Below, piece by piece: positions 53,794 to 64,000 of a stretch of DNA of 64,000 nt. Location of the stretch: NCBI GenBank assembly GCA_903910555.1, contig CAIVZZ010000003.1, positions 1 through 64,000 of the forward strand. The letters are read 5' to 3'. The position numbers and the translations under genes were made by a program. The stretch's first letter is position 1; each line of letters opens with the position of its first letter. Origin of the DNA: an uncultured Gemmatimonadota bacterium. GTDB lineage: Bacteria > Gemmatimonadota > Gemmatimonadetes > Gemmatimonadales > Gemmatimonadaceae. Under the pieces are notes generated by a model. The model saw nothing but the letters and a program-made list of their open reading frames with translations. It was not told the DNA's origin and made no database searches.

Positions 53794-54996
53794 ATGGCCA
53801 AGGCAAAGTTCGAGCGCACCAAGCCGCACGTGAACGTCGGGACGATCGGTCACGTGGACCACGGCAAGACGACCCTCACGGCTGCACTTACCAAGGTGTC
53901 GGCGGACAAGGGCTATGGTACCAAATACATCTCCTATGACGAAGTCGCGAAGGCGTCTGCGTCACAGGGCCGTCGTGACCCGTCGAAGATCCTGACGATC
54001 GCGACTTCGCACGTCGAGTACGAGTCGAAGAACCGCCACTACGCGCACGTCGACTGCCCGGGACACGCAGACTACGTGAAGAACATGATCACGGGTGCCG
54101 CGCAGATGGACGGCGCGATCCTGGTCGTGAGCGCAGTCGACGGTCCGATGCCGCAGACGCGCGAGCACATCCTGCTGGCAAAGCAGGTCAACGTGCCGCG
54201 TATCGTGGTGTTCCTGAACAAGTGCGACCTCGTTGACGATCCCGAGCTCCTCGACCTGGTCGAGCTCGAAGTTCGTGAACTGCTCTCGAAGTACAACTTC
54301 GACGGCGACAATGCACCGGTCGTTCGCGGCGCAGCGATGCGCGCGATCGACGGCGAGCAGAAGTGGGTCGATCAGATCGACGCGCTGCTCGAGGCGCTCG
54401 ACACGTTCATTCCGGAGCCGGTTCGCGAAGTCGACAAGCCGTTCTCCATGCCGGTCGAAGACGTGTTCTCGATCACGGGCCGCGGCACGGTTGCCACGGG
54501 TCGTATCGATCGCGGCAAGATCAAGACGGGCGAGGAAATCGCGCTGATCGGTTTCGGTTCCGACAAGAAGGCGGTCGTCACCGGCGTCGAAATGTTCCGC
54601 AAGCTGCTGGATGACGGACAGGCCGGCGACAACGTCGGACTGCTGCTCCGCGGCCTCGACAAGAAGGACATCGAGCGCGGAATGGTGCTGGCGAAGCCGG
54701 GTTCGATGACGCCGCACACGAAGTTCGAAGCCGAAGTCTACGTCCTCACGAAGGACGAGGGCGGACGTCACACGCCGTTCTTCAAGGGCTATCGCCCGCA
54801 GTTCTACTTCCGCACGACAGACGTGACGGGTTCGATCGAGTTGCCGGCGGGCACGGAGATGGTGATGCCCGGTGACAACATCCAGATGGTCATCGAGCTC
54901 ATCAATCCGATCGCGATGGAAACGACGCTGCGCTTTGCGATCCGCGAGGGCGGACGCACGGTTGGCGCCGGCGTGGTAACGAAGATCCTGGCGTAA
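53794..54996 (+). CDS. tuf: Elongation factor Tu (divergent switch I)
   Basis: [35 protein letters not shown].. [31 protein letters not shown].. [11 protein letters not shown]. Confidence 0.96.
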   Translation: MAKAKFERTKPHVNVGTIGHVDHGKTTLTAALTKVSADKGYGTKYISYDEVAKASASQGRRDPSKILTIATSHVEYESKNRHYAHVDCPGHADYVKNMITGAAQMDGAILVVSAVDGPMPQTREHILLAKQVNVPRIVVFLNKCDLVDDPELLDLVELEVRELLSKYNFDGDNAPVVRGAAMRAIDGEQKWVDQIDALLEALDTFIPEPVREVDKPFSMPVEDVFSITGRGTVATGRIDRGKIKTGEEIALIGFGSDKKAVVTGVEMFRKLLDDGQAGDNVGLLLRGLDKKDIERGMVLAKPGSMTPHTKFEAEVYVLTKDEGGRHTPFFKGYRPQFYFRTTDVTGSIELPAGTEMVMPGDNIQMVIELINPIAMETTLRFAIREGGRTVGAGVVTKILA

Positions 54997-55025
54997 TCGC
55001 TACTCGCCTTTCAAAGGAAGTTCAT

Positions 55026-55334
55026 ATGGCTGGCAGAATCCGAATCAGACTGAAGGCCTTCGATCACGCTGTGATCGATCAGGCCGCGGGTGACATCGTG
55101 CGCACCGCCGAGAAGACGGGCGCACAGGTGTCGGGCCCGATTCCGCTTCCGACGAAGACGCAGCGCTGGACGGTTCTCCGTTCGCCGCACGTCGACAAGA
55201 AGTCGCGGGAACAGTTCGAACTGAAGACGCACAAGCGCATGATCGACATCCTCGACACGCGCTCGCAGACGGTGGACGCGCTCACAAAGCTCGACCTCCC
55301 GGCTGGCGTGGACGTCGAAATCAAAGTGGAGTAG
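55026..55334 (+). CDS. rpsJ: 30S ribosomal protein S10
   Basis: '[21 protein letters not shown]', '[29 protein letters not shown]'. Confidence 0.98.
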   Translation: MAGRIRIRLKAFDHAVIDQAAGDIVRTAEKTGAQVSGPIPLPTKTQRWTVLRSPHVDKKSREQFELKTHKRMIDILDTRSQTVDALTKLDLPAGVDVEIKVE

Positions 55335-55339
55335 GTGCG

Positions 55340-56023
55340 ATGATCGGCATCATCGGTAGGAAACTGGGCATGACCCAGATCTTCAATGCAGAGGGCCAGC
55401 AGATCCCGGTGACGGTGGTCGAGGCTGAGCCGAATCCAGTGACGAAAGTCATGTCCAAGGATTCGGCCGGATTCGATTCCGTCGAAATGGGGCTCGGTTC
55501 TCAGAAACTCGCGCGCGAATCCAAGAAGGGTGAGCGCACGCCACGTGGACGCCGCGCGACGAAGGCGGAAGTTGGCCATGCCGCAAAGGCCGGGCTCAAC
55601 GCTCCTCCGACAGTCCTGCGCGCGTTCCGCCTCGACGACGCTCCGGGCAAAAACCCGGAGATCCCGGCTTACAAAGTCGGCGATGTCATCACCGTCGGTG
55701 TTTTCGCCGTCGGCGACACGGTCAAGGTCACGGGCACGAGCAAGGGCCGCGGATTCCAGGGCGTCGTGAAGCGCTGGAACTTCGGCGGCGGACCGAACAC
55801 GCACGGCAACACGAAGCATCGCCGTCCGGGTTCGATCGGACCTGGCACGGACCCGTCGCGTGTTATCAAGGGAAAGAAGATGCCCGGCCATTTTGGAGCC
55901 GAGCGCTGCACCCAGACGCATCTCCGCGTGGAAAAGATCGACGCAGAGCGCAATCTGATTTACATCCGCGGTTCGGTTGCCGGTCCGAAGAATGGGATCG
56001 TGCTCGTCCGCAAGCAGGGATAA
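55340..56023 (+). CDS. rplC: 50S ribosomal protein L3
   Basis: [15 protein letters not shown].., '[20 protein letters not shown]'. Confidence 0.98.
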   Translation: MIGIIGRKLGMTQIFNAEGQQIPVTVVEAEPNPVTKVMSKDSAGFDSVEMGLGSQKLARESKKGERTPRGRRATKAEVGHAAKAGLNAPPTVLRAFRLDDAPGKNPEIPAYKVGDVITVGVFAVGDTVKVTGTSKGRGFQGVVKRWNFGGGPNTHGNTKHRRPGSIGPGTDPSRVIKGKKMPGHFGAERCTQTHLRVEKIDAERNLIYIRGSVAGPKNGIVLVRKQG

Positions 56024-56026
56024 CTC

Positions 56027-56908
56027 ATGGCTGAAACCACAACGACAAACGTCGACGCGGCCGCGTACTCCGCGCAGGGAACTCCGCGTGATCGCGTAGC
56101 CCTGCCGGCGGAAACGTTCGACGGCACGGTGAATCTTCCCGTGATGCACCAGGCCGTGAAGGCCTTCCTTGCCAACCAGCGCCAGGGCAACGCGTCGACC
56201 AAGACGCGCGGCGAGGTGGTCGGTGGCAACCAGAAGCCGTGGAAGCAGAAGGGCACCGGCCGCGCGCGCCAGGGCTCGATCCGCGCGCCAAACTGGGTCG
56301 GCGGCGGCACCGTGTTCGGTCCGCGCCCGCGCAAATACACCGAAGTCGTGCCAAAGCAGATTCGTGCACTCGCTCGCAAGAGCGCGTTCAATGCACGTGC
56401 ACGCGAAGGCGCGCTCTTCGTGATCGACGCATTCGAATACGATGTGCCGAAGACCTCGAAGCTGCAGCAGCTGCTCGCGCGCCTCGAGCTCGCGCATCGC
56501 AAAGTGCTCATCCTCACGGACGGCGTGAAGCCGAACGTGTTTCTCTCCGGACGCAACCTGCCGCTCGCGCACGTGATGCCGTTCAGCGACGTCTCGACGT
56601 ACAACATCCTCTGGTCGGATGTCGTGCTCATCGAGTCGGCCGCACTCGGCGAGGCGATGGCACCGATGAAGGAAAAGGTTTTGTCGAAAGTGAAAGTGGT
56701 GCGGTATGTCGAGCGCTCGGCGAAAGCCGGAAGCGATGACGCCGAAGGCGTGAAGGCGCCAAAGGCGAAGGCCGCCAAGAAGACTGCAGCGAAAGCCGCG
56801 GCGAAAAAGGCGCCGGCCAAGAAAGCCGCTGCCAAGAAGCCGGCGGCGAAGGCTGCGGCCAAGAAAGCTCCGGCCAAGAAATCGGCCCCCAAGAAGAAGG
56901 GGAAGTAA
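56027..56908 (+). CDS. rplD: 50S ribosomal protein L4 with Lys/Ala/Pro-rich C-terminal tail
   Basis: '[41 protein letters not shown]'; tail '[34 protein letters not shown]'. Confidence 0.97.
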   Translation: MAETTTTNVDAAAYSAQGTPRDRVALPAETFDGTVNLPVMHQAVKAFLANQRQGNASTKTRGEVVGGNQKPWKQKGTGRARQGSIRAPNWVGGGTVFGPRPRKYTEVVPKQIRALARKSAFNARAREGALFVIDAFEYDVPKTSKLQQLLARLELAHRKVLILTDGVKPNVFLSGRNLPLAHVMPFSDVSTYNILWSDVVLIESAALGEAMAPMKEKVLSKVKVVRYVERSAKAGSDDAEGVKAPKAKAAKKTAAKAAAKKAPAKKAAAKKPAAKAAAKKAPAKKSAPKKKGK

Positions 56909-56911
56909 TCA

Positions 56912-57202
56912 ATGCCGACTCTTCTCCGTACCATCGTGCGGCCGATCGTCACCGAAAAATCTTCGGCGGCGTTTCAGGACCGCGGTGAATACACGTTCGA
57001 AGTGCACCCGGAAGCGAACAAGCAGTCGATCAAGCAGGCGATCGAGTCGCTGTTCGGTGTGCACGTCACCGGCGTCTGGACGTCGCAGCAGCGCGGGAAA
57101 CTGCGCCGCGTCGGCGGAAAGGCCGGGCTTCGTCCGCGCTGGAAAAAGGCAATCGTGAAGCTGAAGGCCGGCGACACGATCGAGATCTTCGAGGGCGCAT
57201 AA
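56912..57202 (+). CDS. rplW: 50S ribosomal protein L23
   Basis: '[46 protein letters not shown]'. Confidence 0.97.
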   Translation: MPTLLRTIVRPIVTEKSSAAFQDRGEYTFEVHPEANKQSIKQAIESLFGVHVTGVWTSQQRGKLRRVGGKAGLRPRWKKAIVKLKAGDTIEIFEGA

Positions 57203-57203
57203 C

Positions 57204-58034
57204 ATGGGAATCCGTCAATTCAAACCCGTTACCAAGAGCTCGCGTTTCCGCTCGGTCTCGGATTTCGACGTCATCACACGCACGACGCCTGAGAAGTCGC
57301 TGCTCGAGCCGATCAAGAAGAGCGGCGGCCGCGACAATCATGGCCATATATCAATGCGCCGCATCGGCGGCGGTCACAAGCGTCAGTATCGCATCATCGA
57401 TTTCAAGCGCAACAAGTTCGGCATTGTCGGCACGGTGAAGGAGATCGAGTACGATCCGAACCGTACCGCACGCATCGCGCTCATTGAATATCCGGACGGC
57501 GAGAAGCGTTACGTGCTGCACTGCAAGGGACTCTCGCAGGGCGACTCGATCGTGTCCGGCCCGGGCTCCGATGTCCGCACGGGCAACGCGATGCCGCTGA
57601 AGGAAGTTCCGCTCGGCACCGACGTGCACAACGTCGAGCTCATTCCGGGGAAGGGCGGCCAGATCGCGCGCTCAGCCGGCACGAGTGTTCAGGTTGTCGC
57701 GAAAGAAGGCGACTACGTCACGCTGCGCATGCAGAGCACGGAAATGCGCATGGTGCATGGCAACTGCATGGCCACGATCGGTGTGGTTGGAAATGCGGAG
57801 CACGAACTGCTCAGCGCAGGCAAGGCAGGCGCATCGCGCTGGGCCGGCAAGCGTCCGAAGGTTCGCGGCGAAGTTATGAACCCGGTCGACCACCCGCACG
57901 GCGGACGCACACGCGGCGGACGCAACGTGGTGAGCCCCTGGGGCAAGAAGGAAGGCGTCAAGACGCGCGACAAGAAGAAAGCCTCGCAGCGGTTGTTGGT
58001 GCGCGGCCGGAAGCGCGGCAAAGCCACGCAGTAA
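57204..58034 (+). CDS. rplB: 50S ribosomal protein L2
   Basis: '[17 protein letters not shown]', '[22 protein letters not shown]', '[22 protein letters not shown]'-type motif. Confidence 0.98.
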   Translation: MGIRQFKPVTKSSRFRSVSDFDVITRTTPEKSLLEPIKKSGGRDNHGHISMRRIGGGHKRQYRIIDFKRNKFGIVGTVKEIEYDPNRTARIALIEYPDGEKRYVLHCKGLSQGDSIVSGPGSDVRTGNAMPLKEVPLGTDVHNVELIPGKGGQIARSAGTSVQVVAKEGDYVTLRMQSTEMRMVHGNCMATIGVVGNAEHELLSAGKAGASRWAGKRPKVRGEVMNPVDHPHGGRTRGGRNVVSPWGKKEGVKTRDKKKASQRLLVRGRKRGKATQ

Positions 58035-58058
58035 CGCGATATCTAAGGACTCGAGACT

Positions 58059-58421
58059 ATGGCAAGAAGCATTCGAAAGGGGCCCTTCGTTCAGGACAGC
58101 CTGCTGAAGCGCGTGCAGGGACTGAACTCGAGGAGCGAGAAGAAGGTCGTAAAGACCTGGTCGCGCGCGAGCACCGTGCTTCCCGATTTTGTCGGGCACA
58201 CGTTCGCCGTGCACAACGGGAACAAGTTCATCCCGGTGTACGTGACCGAAAATATGGTCGGGCACAAGCTCGGCGAATTCGCACCGACGCGACTCTTCCG
58301 CGGTCACACCGCGGCGGGTGGCAAGGCTGCGCCGGCAGACGCAAAGGCGACGGACCAGAAGGCGCGCCCAGGCGCACCGGCTGCCGCCGCTGCGGCGCCT
58401 GCCGCCAAGGGAGGCAAGTAA
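58059..58421 (+). CDS. rpsS: 30S ribosomal protein S19 with Ala-rich C-terminal extension
   Basis: [83 protein letters not shown]. Confidence 0.97.
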   Translation: MARSIRKGPFVQDSLLKRVQGLNSRSEKKVVKTWSRASTVLPDFVGHTFAVHNGNKFIPVYVTENMVGHKLGEFAPTRLFRGHTAAGGKAAPADAKATDQKARPGAPAAAAAAPAAKGGK

Positions 58422-58424
58422 GCC

Positions 58425-58784
58425 ATGTCTGAAGCCCGCGCGATACAGCGCACGGCGCGCCAGTCGCCTTACAAGATGCGGCTGGTGATCGACCAGGTGC
58501 GCGGCATGAACTGCAATGAGGCGCTCGCGCTCCTCAAGTTCTCCAAGAAGCACGCAGCGAAGCAGATCGAGAAGGTTCTCCGGAGCGCTATCGCGAACGC
58601 CGAGCAGGCGTCACGCAACTCCAACGAATCGATCGACGTCGACGCGCTGTTCGTGAAGAAGGCGATCGTGAACGAGGGACCGCCGCTCAAGCGTTTCATG
58701 CCGGCGGCGATGGGACGGGCGACACCAATCCGTAAACGTACCAGCCACATCGAGATCATCGTGGGCGAGAAGGAAGGTCGATAA
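58425..58784 (+). CDS. rplV: 50S ribosomal protein L22
   Basis: '[50 protein letters not shown]'. Confidence 0.97.
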   Translation: MSEARAIQRTARQSPYKMRLVIDQVRGMNCNEALALLKFSKKHAAKQIEKVLRSAIANAEQASRNSNESIDVDALFVKKAIVNEGPPLKRFMPAAMGRATPIRKRTSHIEIIVGEKEGR

Positions 58785-59443
58785 TGGGACAGAAAACCAA
58801 TCCGATCGGTTTCCGCCTCGGCGTCTCGAAGCAGTGGCGCTCGAAGTGGTACGCCAAGCGCGATTTCCCGGCGCTGCTCAAGGAAGACGAGCTGCTCCGC
58901 AAATATTTGAAGGCACGCCTCGCGAGCGCGGCGATCGCCGACATCACGATCGAACGGAAGCCGGGGAAGGTCGTTGTGACCATCCACACGGGCCGTCCGG
59001 GCGTTGTGATCGGGAAGAAGGGCGCTGCGGTCGAGGAACTGAAGAATGAGCTCCAGCAGCTGAGCGGCAAGGAAGTCGGCATCAATGTCGAAGAGATCAA
59101 GCGCCCGGAAATCGAAGCGCAGCTCGTCGCCGACAACATTGCGGCGCAGCTGGCACAGCGTATCTCGTTCCGCCGCGCGATGAAGCGTGCGGTGCAGAGC
59201 GCGATGCGCATGGGCGCTGAAGGAATCAAAGTGAAGTGCGGCGGGCGCCTTGGTGGCGCTGAAATCGCGCGCGTTGAGGGCTACCACGAGGGTCGTGTGC
59301 CGCTTCATACGCTTCGCGCGAATATCGACTACGCGGTCAGCACCGCGAAGACCACCTTCGGCACCATCGGTGTGAAGGTTTGGATCTTCAAGGGTGAGAT
59401 CGTGGAAGATCGCCGTGGCAAGACGTACTCGACCGACGCGTAA
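58784..59443 (+). CDS. rpsC: 30S ribosomal protein S3
   Basis: [35 protein letters not shown].. KH domain. Confidence 0.98.
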   Translation: MGQKTNPIGFRLGVSKQWRSKWYAKRDFPALLKEDELLRKYLKARLASAAIADITIERKPGKVVVTIHTGRPGVVIGKKGAAVEELKNELQQLSGKEVGINVEEIKRPEIEAQLVADNIAAQLAQRISFRRAMKRAVQSAMRMGAEGIKVKCGGRLGGAEIARVEGYHEGRVPLHTLRANIDYAVSTAKTTFGTIGVKVWIFKGEIVEDRRGKTYSTDA

Positions 59444-59459
59444 GGGAGACGACTGACCA

Positions 59460-59882
59460 ATGCTCGCACCGAAGCGCGTCAAGTTTCGCAAAATGTTCAA
59501 GGGCCGCATGACCGGCATCGCCACGCGCGGCGCCGAAGTGTCGTTCGGAACGTATGGATTGCAGGCGCAGGAGCCGGGTTGGGTGACGGCGCGCCAGATC
59601 GAAGCCGCCCGTGTCGCGCTCACGCGCCACATCAAGCGCGGCGGCAAGGTCTGGATCCGCGTCTTTCCGGACAAGCCTGTAACGAAGAAGCCCGCGGAAA
59701 CCCGAATGGGAAAAGGCAAAGGCTCGCCAGAACTCTGGGTGGCCGTCGTGAAGCCGGGCCGCGTGATGTTCGAGATCGAAGGCGTCACCAAGGAGATCGC
59801 GCAGAAGGCGCTCGGTCTCGCGGCCGCAAAGCTCGGCATCAAATCGAAGTTCGTTGCCCGTGAGGAGGCGCACACCGAATGA
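59460..59882 (+). CDS. rplP: 50S ribosomal protein L16
   Basis: [51 protein letters not shown]. Confidence 0.98.
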   Translation: MLAPKRVKFRKMFKGRMTGIATRGAEVSFGTYGLQAQEPGWVTARQIEAARVALTRHIKRGGKVWIRVFPDKPVTKKPAETRMGKGKGSPELWVAVVKPGRVMFEIEGVTKEIAQKALGLAAAKLGIKSKFVAREEAHTE

Positions 59883-60109
59883 TGAAGCCAGGACAGATTC
59901 GCGAGCTCTCGGTTGACGAGATGTCGGCTCGCATCGTGGAGCTCGAGGAGGAGCGTTTCCGCCTCAAGTTCCGCAGCGCGACGGAGACGTTGGAAGATCC
60001 GCTTCGCTTGCGGGTGATTCGCCGCGACATCGCGCGGATCAAGACTGTGTTGCTCGAGCAGAAGACCAAGCAGACCAAGGCCGGCGCAGTTCGCGCAGGT
60101 GGGAGATAG
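59879..60109 (+). CDS. rpmC: 50S ribosomal protein L29
   Basis: [60 protein letters not shown] overlap. Confidence 0.95.
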   Translation: MMKPGQIRELSVDEMSARIVELEEERFRLKFRSATETLEDPLRLRVIRRDIARIKTVLLEQKTKQTKAGAVRAGGR

Positions 60110-60111
60110 GT

Positions 60112-60396
60112 ATGGCGATGCAGAATGCAGAGGCGGGGACGCCGGATCGCAACAGTCGCAAGACGCGCACGGGAATCGTCGTGAGCGACAAGATGCAGAA
60201 GACGGTGGTCGTCGCGATCGAACGTCGCGTCGCGCATCCCGTTTACGGCAAGATGATCACGCGGACGAAGCGCCTGAAGGCGCACGACGAGGAGAACTCG
60301 GCGAAGACCGGTGACACCGTGCGCATCGTCGAAACCCGTCCGCTTTCGAAAGACAAGCGGTGGCGTGTGGTCGAAATCGTCGATCGCGCGCGCTAA
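60112..60396 (+). CDS. rpsQ: 30S ribosomal protein S17
   Basis: '[43 protein letters not shown]'. Confidence 0.97.
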   Translation: MAMQNAEAGTPDRNSRKTRTGIVVSDKMQKTVVVAIERRVAHPVYGKMITRTKRLKAHDEENSAKTGDTVRIVETRPLSKDKRWRVVEIVDRAR

Positions 60397-60408
60397 GAGG
60401 ATAAGCCA

Positions 60409-60777
60409 ATGATCCAGCAGGAATCGATGGTCAAGGTGGCGGACAACTCGGGTGCTAAAACAGCACTCGTGATCCGCGTGCTTGGCGGAACGCGCCGGCG
60501 ATACGCCGGGCTCGGTGACATCGTCATCGTGGCCGTGAAGCACGCGCTTCCCAACGGACAGGTAAAGAAGTCGGACGTGGCGCGTGCCGTGGTGGTGCGC
60601 ACCGTGAAGGAAACGCGGCGCAAGGATGGCAGCTACATCCGGTTCGACGAGAACGCCGTCGTAATCATCAACGAAGATGGCGAGCCGAGGGCGACGCGTA
60701 TTTTCGGGCCGGTGGCTCGTGAACTGCGCGAGAAGAAGTACATGAAGATCGTCTCGCTCGCGCCGGAGGTTTTGTAA
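60409..60777 (+). CDS. rplN: 50S ribosomal protein L14
   Basis: [44 protein letters not shown]. Confidence 0.98.
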   Translation: MIQQESMVKVADNSGAKTALVIRVLGGTRRRYAGLGDIVIVAVKHALPNGQVKKSDVARAVVVRTVKETRRKDGSYIRFDENAVVIINEDGEPRATRIFGPVARELREKKYMKIVSLAPEVL

Positions 60778-60778
60778 C

Positions 60779-61183
60779 ATGCGCATCCTGACGCACAGAA
60801 AGACACGCGGCAAGCGTAACCGTACGCGGCACGAGATCAACGCCGAGCGCGAGAAGCTTCACGTCGTGAAGGGCGACACCGTGCGCGTGGTGCGCGGCGA
60901 CGACAAGGGGAAGGAAGGGAAGATCATCCGCGTCCTCACGAAGACGGGCCGCGTGGTGATTGAAGGTGTGAACATCGTCAAGAAGCACCGCAAGGCGCGC
61001 CGTGCGGAAGAGCAGTCCGGGATCATCGAGATGCCGGCTCCGATGCACGCGTCCAACGTGATGTTGCTTGACCCGAAGTCTGGCGCGCCGACGCGCATTC
61101 GCGCGAAGATCGACGCCGACGGAACGAAGGAGCGCATCAGCCAAAAATCGGGCGACGCAATCGCGCGTCCCGGCAAGAGCTGA
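60779..61183 (+). CDS. rplX: 50S ribosomal protein L24 with N- and C-terminal extensions
   Basis: '[46 protein letters not shown]'. Confidence 0.96.
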   Translation: MRILTHRKTRGKRNRTRHEINAEREKLHVVKGDTVRVVRGDDKGKEGKIIRVLTKTGRVVIEGVNIVKKHRKARRAEEQSGIIEMPAPMHASNVMLLDPKSGAPTRIRAKIDADGTKERISQKSGDAIARPGKS

Positions 61184-61197
61184 GCGAGGACTGACAG

Positions 61198-61899
61198 ATG
61201 GCTACTACTGACGACAAAAAGAAAGAAGGCGGCGGCAAAAAGAAGACGGAAGGCGGCAGCAAGAAGCGCCAGGCCGCCGCGGCCGCACCGCCGAAGGAGC
61301 ACACGGGAGTCGGCCAGCCGGCACCCGAGCCGCGCCTTCGCAACTATTATGTGAAGACCGTGCGCGGAAATCTGGCCAAGCAGTTCGGCCTGAAGAACGT
61401 GCACGAGATTCCGAATCTCGAGAAGATCGTTCTCAACGTCGGCATGAGTGAGGCGATCAAGCAGCCCAAGGTTCTCGACGCGGTTGTCGAGGAGCTCGGC
61501 ATCATCACCGGTCAGCGGCCGACCAAGAAGAAGGCGAAGAAGTCGATCGCCAACTATGGTTTGCGGCAGGGACAGGAGATCGGTGTGGCTGTGACGCTCC
61601 GTGGCGCGCGGATGTGGGAGTTTGCCGACCGTTTCATTTCGACGGCGATCCCGCGCATTCGCGACTTCCGCGGGCTCTCGACGCGCGCGTTCGACGGACG
61701 CGGCAACTACAGCATGGGCGTCAAAGAACAGATGATCTTCCCGGAGATCAACTACGACCAAGTAGAACAGATCCACGGCATGGACATCACGTTCGTCACG
61801 ACGACGAACAAGGATGACCAGGCGTTCGCGCTGCTGCGCGAGTTGGGCATGCCGTTCCGTGGTGATGACAAGCCGATCGTTGTTCAGGCTGCGCAGTAA
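61198..61899 (+). CDS. rplE: 50S ribosomal protein L5 with Lys/Gly/Ala-rich N-terminal extension
   Basis: L5 core '[64 protein letters not shown]'. Confidence 0.97.
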   Translation: MATTDDKKKEGGGKKKTEGGSKKRQAAAAAPPKEHTGVGQPAPEPRLRNYYVKTVRGNLAKQFGLKNVHEIPNLEKIVLNVGMSEAIKQPKVLDAVVEELGIITGQRPTKKKAKKSIANYGLRQGQEIGVAVTLRGARMWEFADRFISTAIPRIRDFRGLSTRAFDGRGNYSMGVKEQMIFPEINYDQVEQIHGMDITFVTTTNKDDQAFALLRELGMPFRGDDKPIVVQAAQ

Positions 61900-61925
61900 A
61901 CGAATACCAAACTCACGAGACCCCG

Positions 61926-62231
61926 ATGGCGAAAAAGAGCAGCATCGAGAAGAACGAGCGCCGGAAGCGGATGACCGCGCAGTACGCGGCCAAGCGGAAG
62001 GCATTCAAGGTGGTCATGCACGATCCGAAGTCGACCGAGGCGCAGAAGCTCGCGGCGCAGGCCGGACTTCAGAAACTGCCGCGCAACTCGGCCAAAGAGC
62101 GCGTTCGTAATCGTTGCTCGATGACCGGCCGCGCACGTGGCTACGTCGCGACGTTTGGACTTTCGCGTATCGCATTCAGGGAAATGGCTCTTATGGGACT
62201 TATCCCCGGCGTACGAAAAGCATCTTGGTAG
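61926..62231 (+). CDS. rpsN: 30S ribosomal protein S14 (long, zinc-independent form)
   Basis: 101 aa, no CxxC pairs; '[52 protein letters not shown]'. Confidence 0.97.
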   Translation: MAKKSSIEKNERRKRMTAQYAAKRKAFKVVMHDPKSTEAQKLAAQAGLQKLPRNSAKERVRNRCSMTGRARGYVATFGLSRIAFREMALMGLIPGVRKASW

Positions 62232-62258
62232 TGAAGGGAAGGGCGTAGGAAATGTTTC

Positions 62259-62318
62259 TTGTTGGCTGGTTAAGAAAGGTTAGTGGTTAAAACCAGTAAC
62301 GAATTAACCAACCAACAA
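62259..62318 (+). repeat. Copy C inverted-repeat element between rpsN and rpsH
   Basis: Outer arms TTGTTGGCTGGTTAA/TTAACCAACCAACAA (14/15); inner GTTAGTGGTT/AACCAGTAAC (9/10). Confidence 0.8.
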
Positions 62319-62405
62319 AAAAACAGAAACTCGCAGGTACAGCACTCTCACTTTCCAGAAGTCCGCCGCTAGAGCGGAAACCATGGGAAAAACCGGAAGC
62401 AATCC

Positions 62406-62807
62406 ATGAGTATGACCGACCCGATTGCCGACATGTTGACGCGGATCCGCAATGCGTGCGGATCGAAGCATCGCCGCGTTGATATGCCGTCATCGAAAAT
62501 GAAAATTGAAATCGCGCGCGTGCTGAAGTCCAACAACTTCATCACGGATTACAAGACTGTCGCGGCGGCCGATGGCCGTCCGCTGCTCCGCGTCGTACTC
62601 AAGTACGCGCAGGGTGGACAGCCGGTGATCCGCGAGTTGAAGCGCGTGTCGAGCCCCGGCCTCCGGAAGTACGTCGCGGTGACGGAAATCCCGCGCGTGC
62701 GCAACGGCCTCGGCGTCGCAATCCTCAGCACCTCAAAGGGGCTGATGACCGATCGCGAGGCACGCGCACAGCGTACCGGCGGCGAACTTCTCGCTCTCGT
62801 CTGGTAA
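62406..62807 (+). CDS. rpsH: 30S ribosomal protein S8
   Basis: MSMTDPIADMLTRIRNACGSKHRRVDMPSSKMKIEIARVL. Confidence 0.98.
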   Translation: MSMTDPIADMLTRIRNACGSKHRRVDMPSSKMKIEIARVLKSNNFITDYKTVAAADGRPLLRVVLKYAQGGQPVIRELKRVSSPGLRKYVAVTEIPRVRNGLGVAILSTSKGLMTDREARAQRTGGELLALVW

Positions 62808-62820
62808 GGAGACCGAGACT

Positions 62821-63360
62821 ATGTCACGTATTGGAAAGATTCCGATCCAGATCCCCGCGGGCGTCACAGTCACTGTGAGCGGCAGTTCCGTCACGGTGAA
62901 GGGACCCAAAGGTGAGCTCCATCGGAACATGCATGTCGATATCGGCGTTGCGGTCGACGGCGCGGTCGTCACCGTTTCGCGTCCGTCCGACGAACCGGTT
63001 CACAAGTCGCTTCACGGTCTCTCGCGTACGCTCGTCGCCAACATGGTCGAGGGCGTCACGAAGGGTTACTCGAAGCAGCTCGAGATCACGGGCGTCGGTT
63101 ACAAGGCGGAAGTGAAGCCTTACGGTCTGCAGCTCGCACTCGGTTTTTCGCATCAGATCGAGTACAAGGCACCGAAGGGGATCAAGCTGCTCGCACCGCA
63201 GCCGACACAGGTTGTGATCGAAGGCGCTGACAAGCAGGTCGTTGGACAGGTGGCCGCCGAGATTCGCTCGTTGCGTCCGCCCGAGCCGTACAAGGGCAAG
63301 GGAATTAAATACGCCGGCGAAGTGATTCGCAGAAAGGCCGGAAAGGCGGGAGGTAAGTAA
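62821..63360 (+). CDS. rplF: 50S ribosomal protein L6
   Basis: [33 protein letters not shown].., '[28 protein letters not shown]'. Confidence 0.98.
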   Translation: MSRIGKIPIQIPAGVTVTVSGSSVTVKGPKGELHRNMHVDIGVAVDGAVVTVSRPSDEPVHKSLHGLSRTLVANMVEGVTKGYSKQLEITGVGYKAEVKPYGLQLALGFSHQIEYKAPKGIKLLAPQPTQVVIEGADKQVVGQVAAEIRSLRPPEPYKGKGIKYAGEVIRRKAGKAGGK

Positions 63361-63716
63361 TGCCGGGACAACGTGTACCCAAGACGCGCGATGGGCTGCG
63401 CACACGCCGTCACATTCGCGTTCGCGCGAAGGTGAAGGGAACGCTCGAGCGTCCGCGCCTCGTCGTCTTCCGTTCAGACAAGCACATCTACGCCCAGCTC
63501 GTGAACGACACCACACAGCGCACGATCGTGACGGTGACGGACAAGGGCTTTACGGGCAAGAAGAGCGAGAAGTCAGTCGAAGTTGGGAAGAAGATTGCCG
63601 AGAAGGCCAAGGCCGCCGGCATCAGCAAGGTCGTGTTCGACCGCGCTGGTTACCAGTATCACGGCCGCGTGAAAGCGGTGGCCGACGGAGCCCGCGAAGG
63701 CGGGCTGGAGTTCTAA
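63360..63716 (+). CDS. rplR: 50S ribosomal protein L18
   Basis: '[35 protein letters not shown]', '[28 protein letters not shown]'. Confidence 0.98.
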   Translation: MPGQRVPKTRDGLRTRRHIRVRAKVKGTLERPRLVVFRSDKHIYAQLVNDTTQRTIVTVTDKGFTGKKSEKSVEVGKKIAEKAKAAGISKVVFDRAGYQYHGRVKAVADGAREGGLEF

Positions 63717-64000
63717 ATGGCAGAGAACGAGGGAACAACAGGCGAGCCGGCGGCAGCAGCGCCGTCCGAATCTGGTGAAGCGCCGCGTCAGGCGCCGCGC
63801 ACGGGCGGCAGCGCTCGCAGCGGTGGCGGCAGCGCGCGCAGCGGCGGCGGCCCGGGTGGCCGTGGTCGTGGCGGGCCGGGTGGTGGTCGCGGTGGTCCGG
63901 GCGGTGGACGTGGTGGCCCGGGCGGTGGTGGCGGACCAGGCGGCGGTGGTGGCGGTCGCGGACGCGGCGGCCCGGGCGGCGGTGCGCCTGGTGGTCGCGG
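63717..64000 (+). CDS. rpsE: Partial CDS in the rpsE (uS5) position; N-terminal RGG/Gly-rich extension only, open at window end
   Basis: ATG 1 nt after rplR stop; MAENEGTTGEPAAAAPSESGEAPRQAPRTGGSARSGGGSARSGGGPGGRGRGGPGGGRGGPGGGRGGPGG.. Identity from spc-operon order only; uS5 core not in window. Confidence 0.7.
   Translation, partial: MAENEGTTGEPAAAAPSESGEAPRQAPRTGGSARSGGGSARSGGGPGGRGRGGPGGGRGGPGGGRGGPGGGGGPGGGGGGRGRGGPGGGAPGGR

Noticed and set aside
55079-56572. 497-aa minus-strand ORF opposite rpsJ-rplC-rplD
   Set aside because: Spans several certain ribosomal protein genes; antisense artefact.
62259-62325. Intrinsic terminator for rpsN
   Set aside because: Stem is followed by A-tract, not U-tract, on the + strand.

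Overview
64-kb window of a high-GC bacterial chromosome. Protein content suggests Gemmatimonadota: ADOP-type FtsX permeases, kinase-TPR proteins, and carboxypeptidase-regulatory/plug proteins ending '..GCG(S/V)V(V/L)IWTK'. Taxonomy is inference. About 0-26 kb is mixed accessory/housekeeping: an IS3-like transposase start at the left edge, three carboxypeptidase-regulatory/plug paralogues, an ADOP permease, a TPR/transglutaminase/ABC exporter operon, uvrA, an RCC1-repeat lipoprotein, sdaAB-sdaAA, pspA, an AI-2E transporter, a Ser/Thr kinase and cysS. From 26.3 kb on is the information-processing supercluster: tRNA-Thr-Tyr-Gly-Thr, rpmG-secE-nusG-rplKAJL-rpoBC, a ~9.5-kb accessory interruption, rpsL-rpsG, a CocE-like gene, fusA-tuf, then S10/spc genes rpsJ to rpsE (truncated by the window end). 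Main observations: (1) EF-Tu with a highly divergent, longer switch I lacking the near-universal 'EEKARGITI' motif; (2) the ORF in the rpsE position begins with a >=60-aa Gly/Arg/Pro RGG-type tail, reminiscent of the eukaryotic uS5 (RPS2) RGG tail; (3) a 162-nt two-tier near-perfect hairpin after rpoC and a family of related inverted-repeat elements upstream of several transcription units (pspA cluster, rplK, rpsH, MFS gene); (4) apparent loss of catalytic residues in a secreted CocE-like protein inside the str operon, in a transglutaminase-like protein, and in a shortened ABC ATPase; (5) a plug-domain paralogue truncated by an IS end. No CRISPR array or rRNA gene seen. All calls are from reading the sequence; no searches were run.
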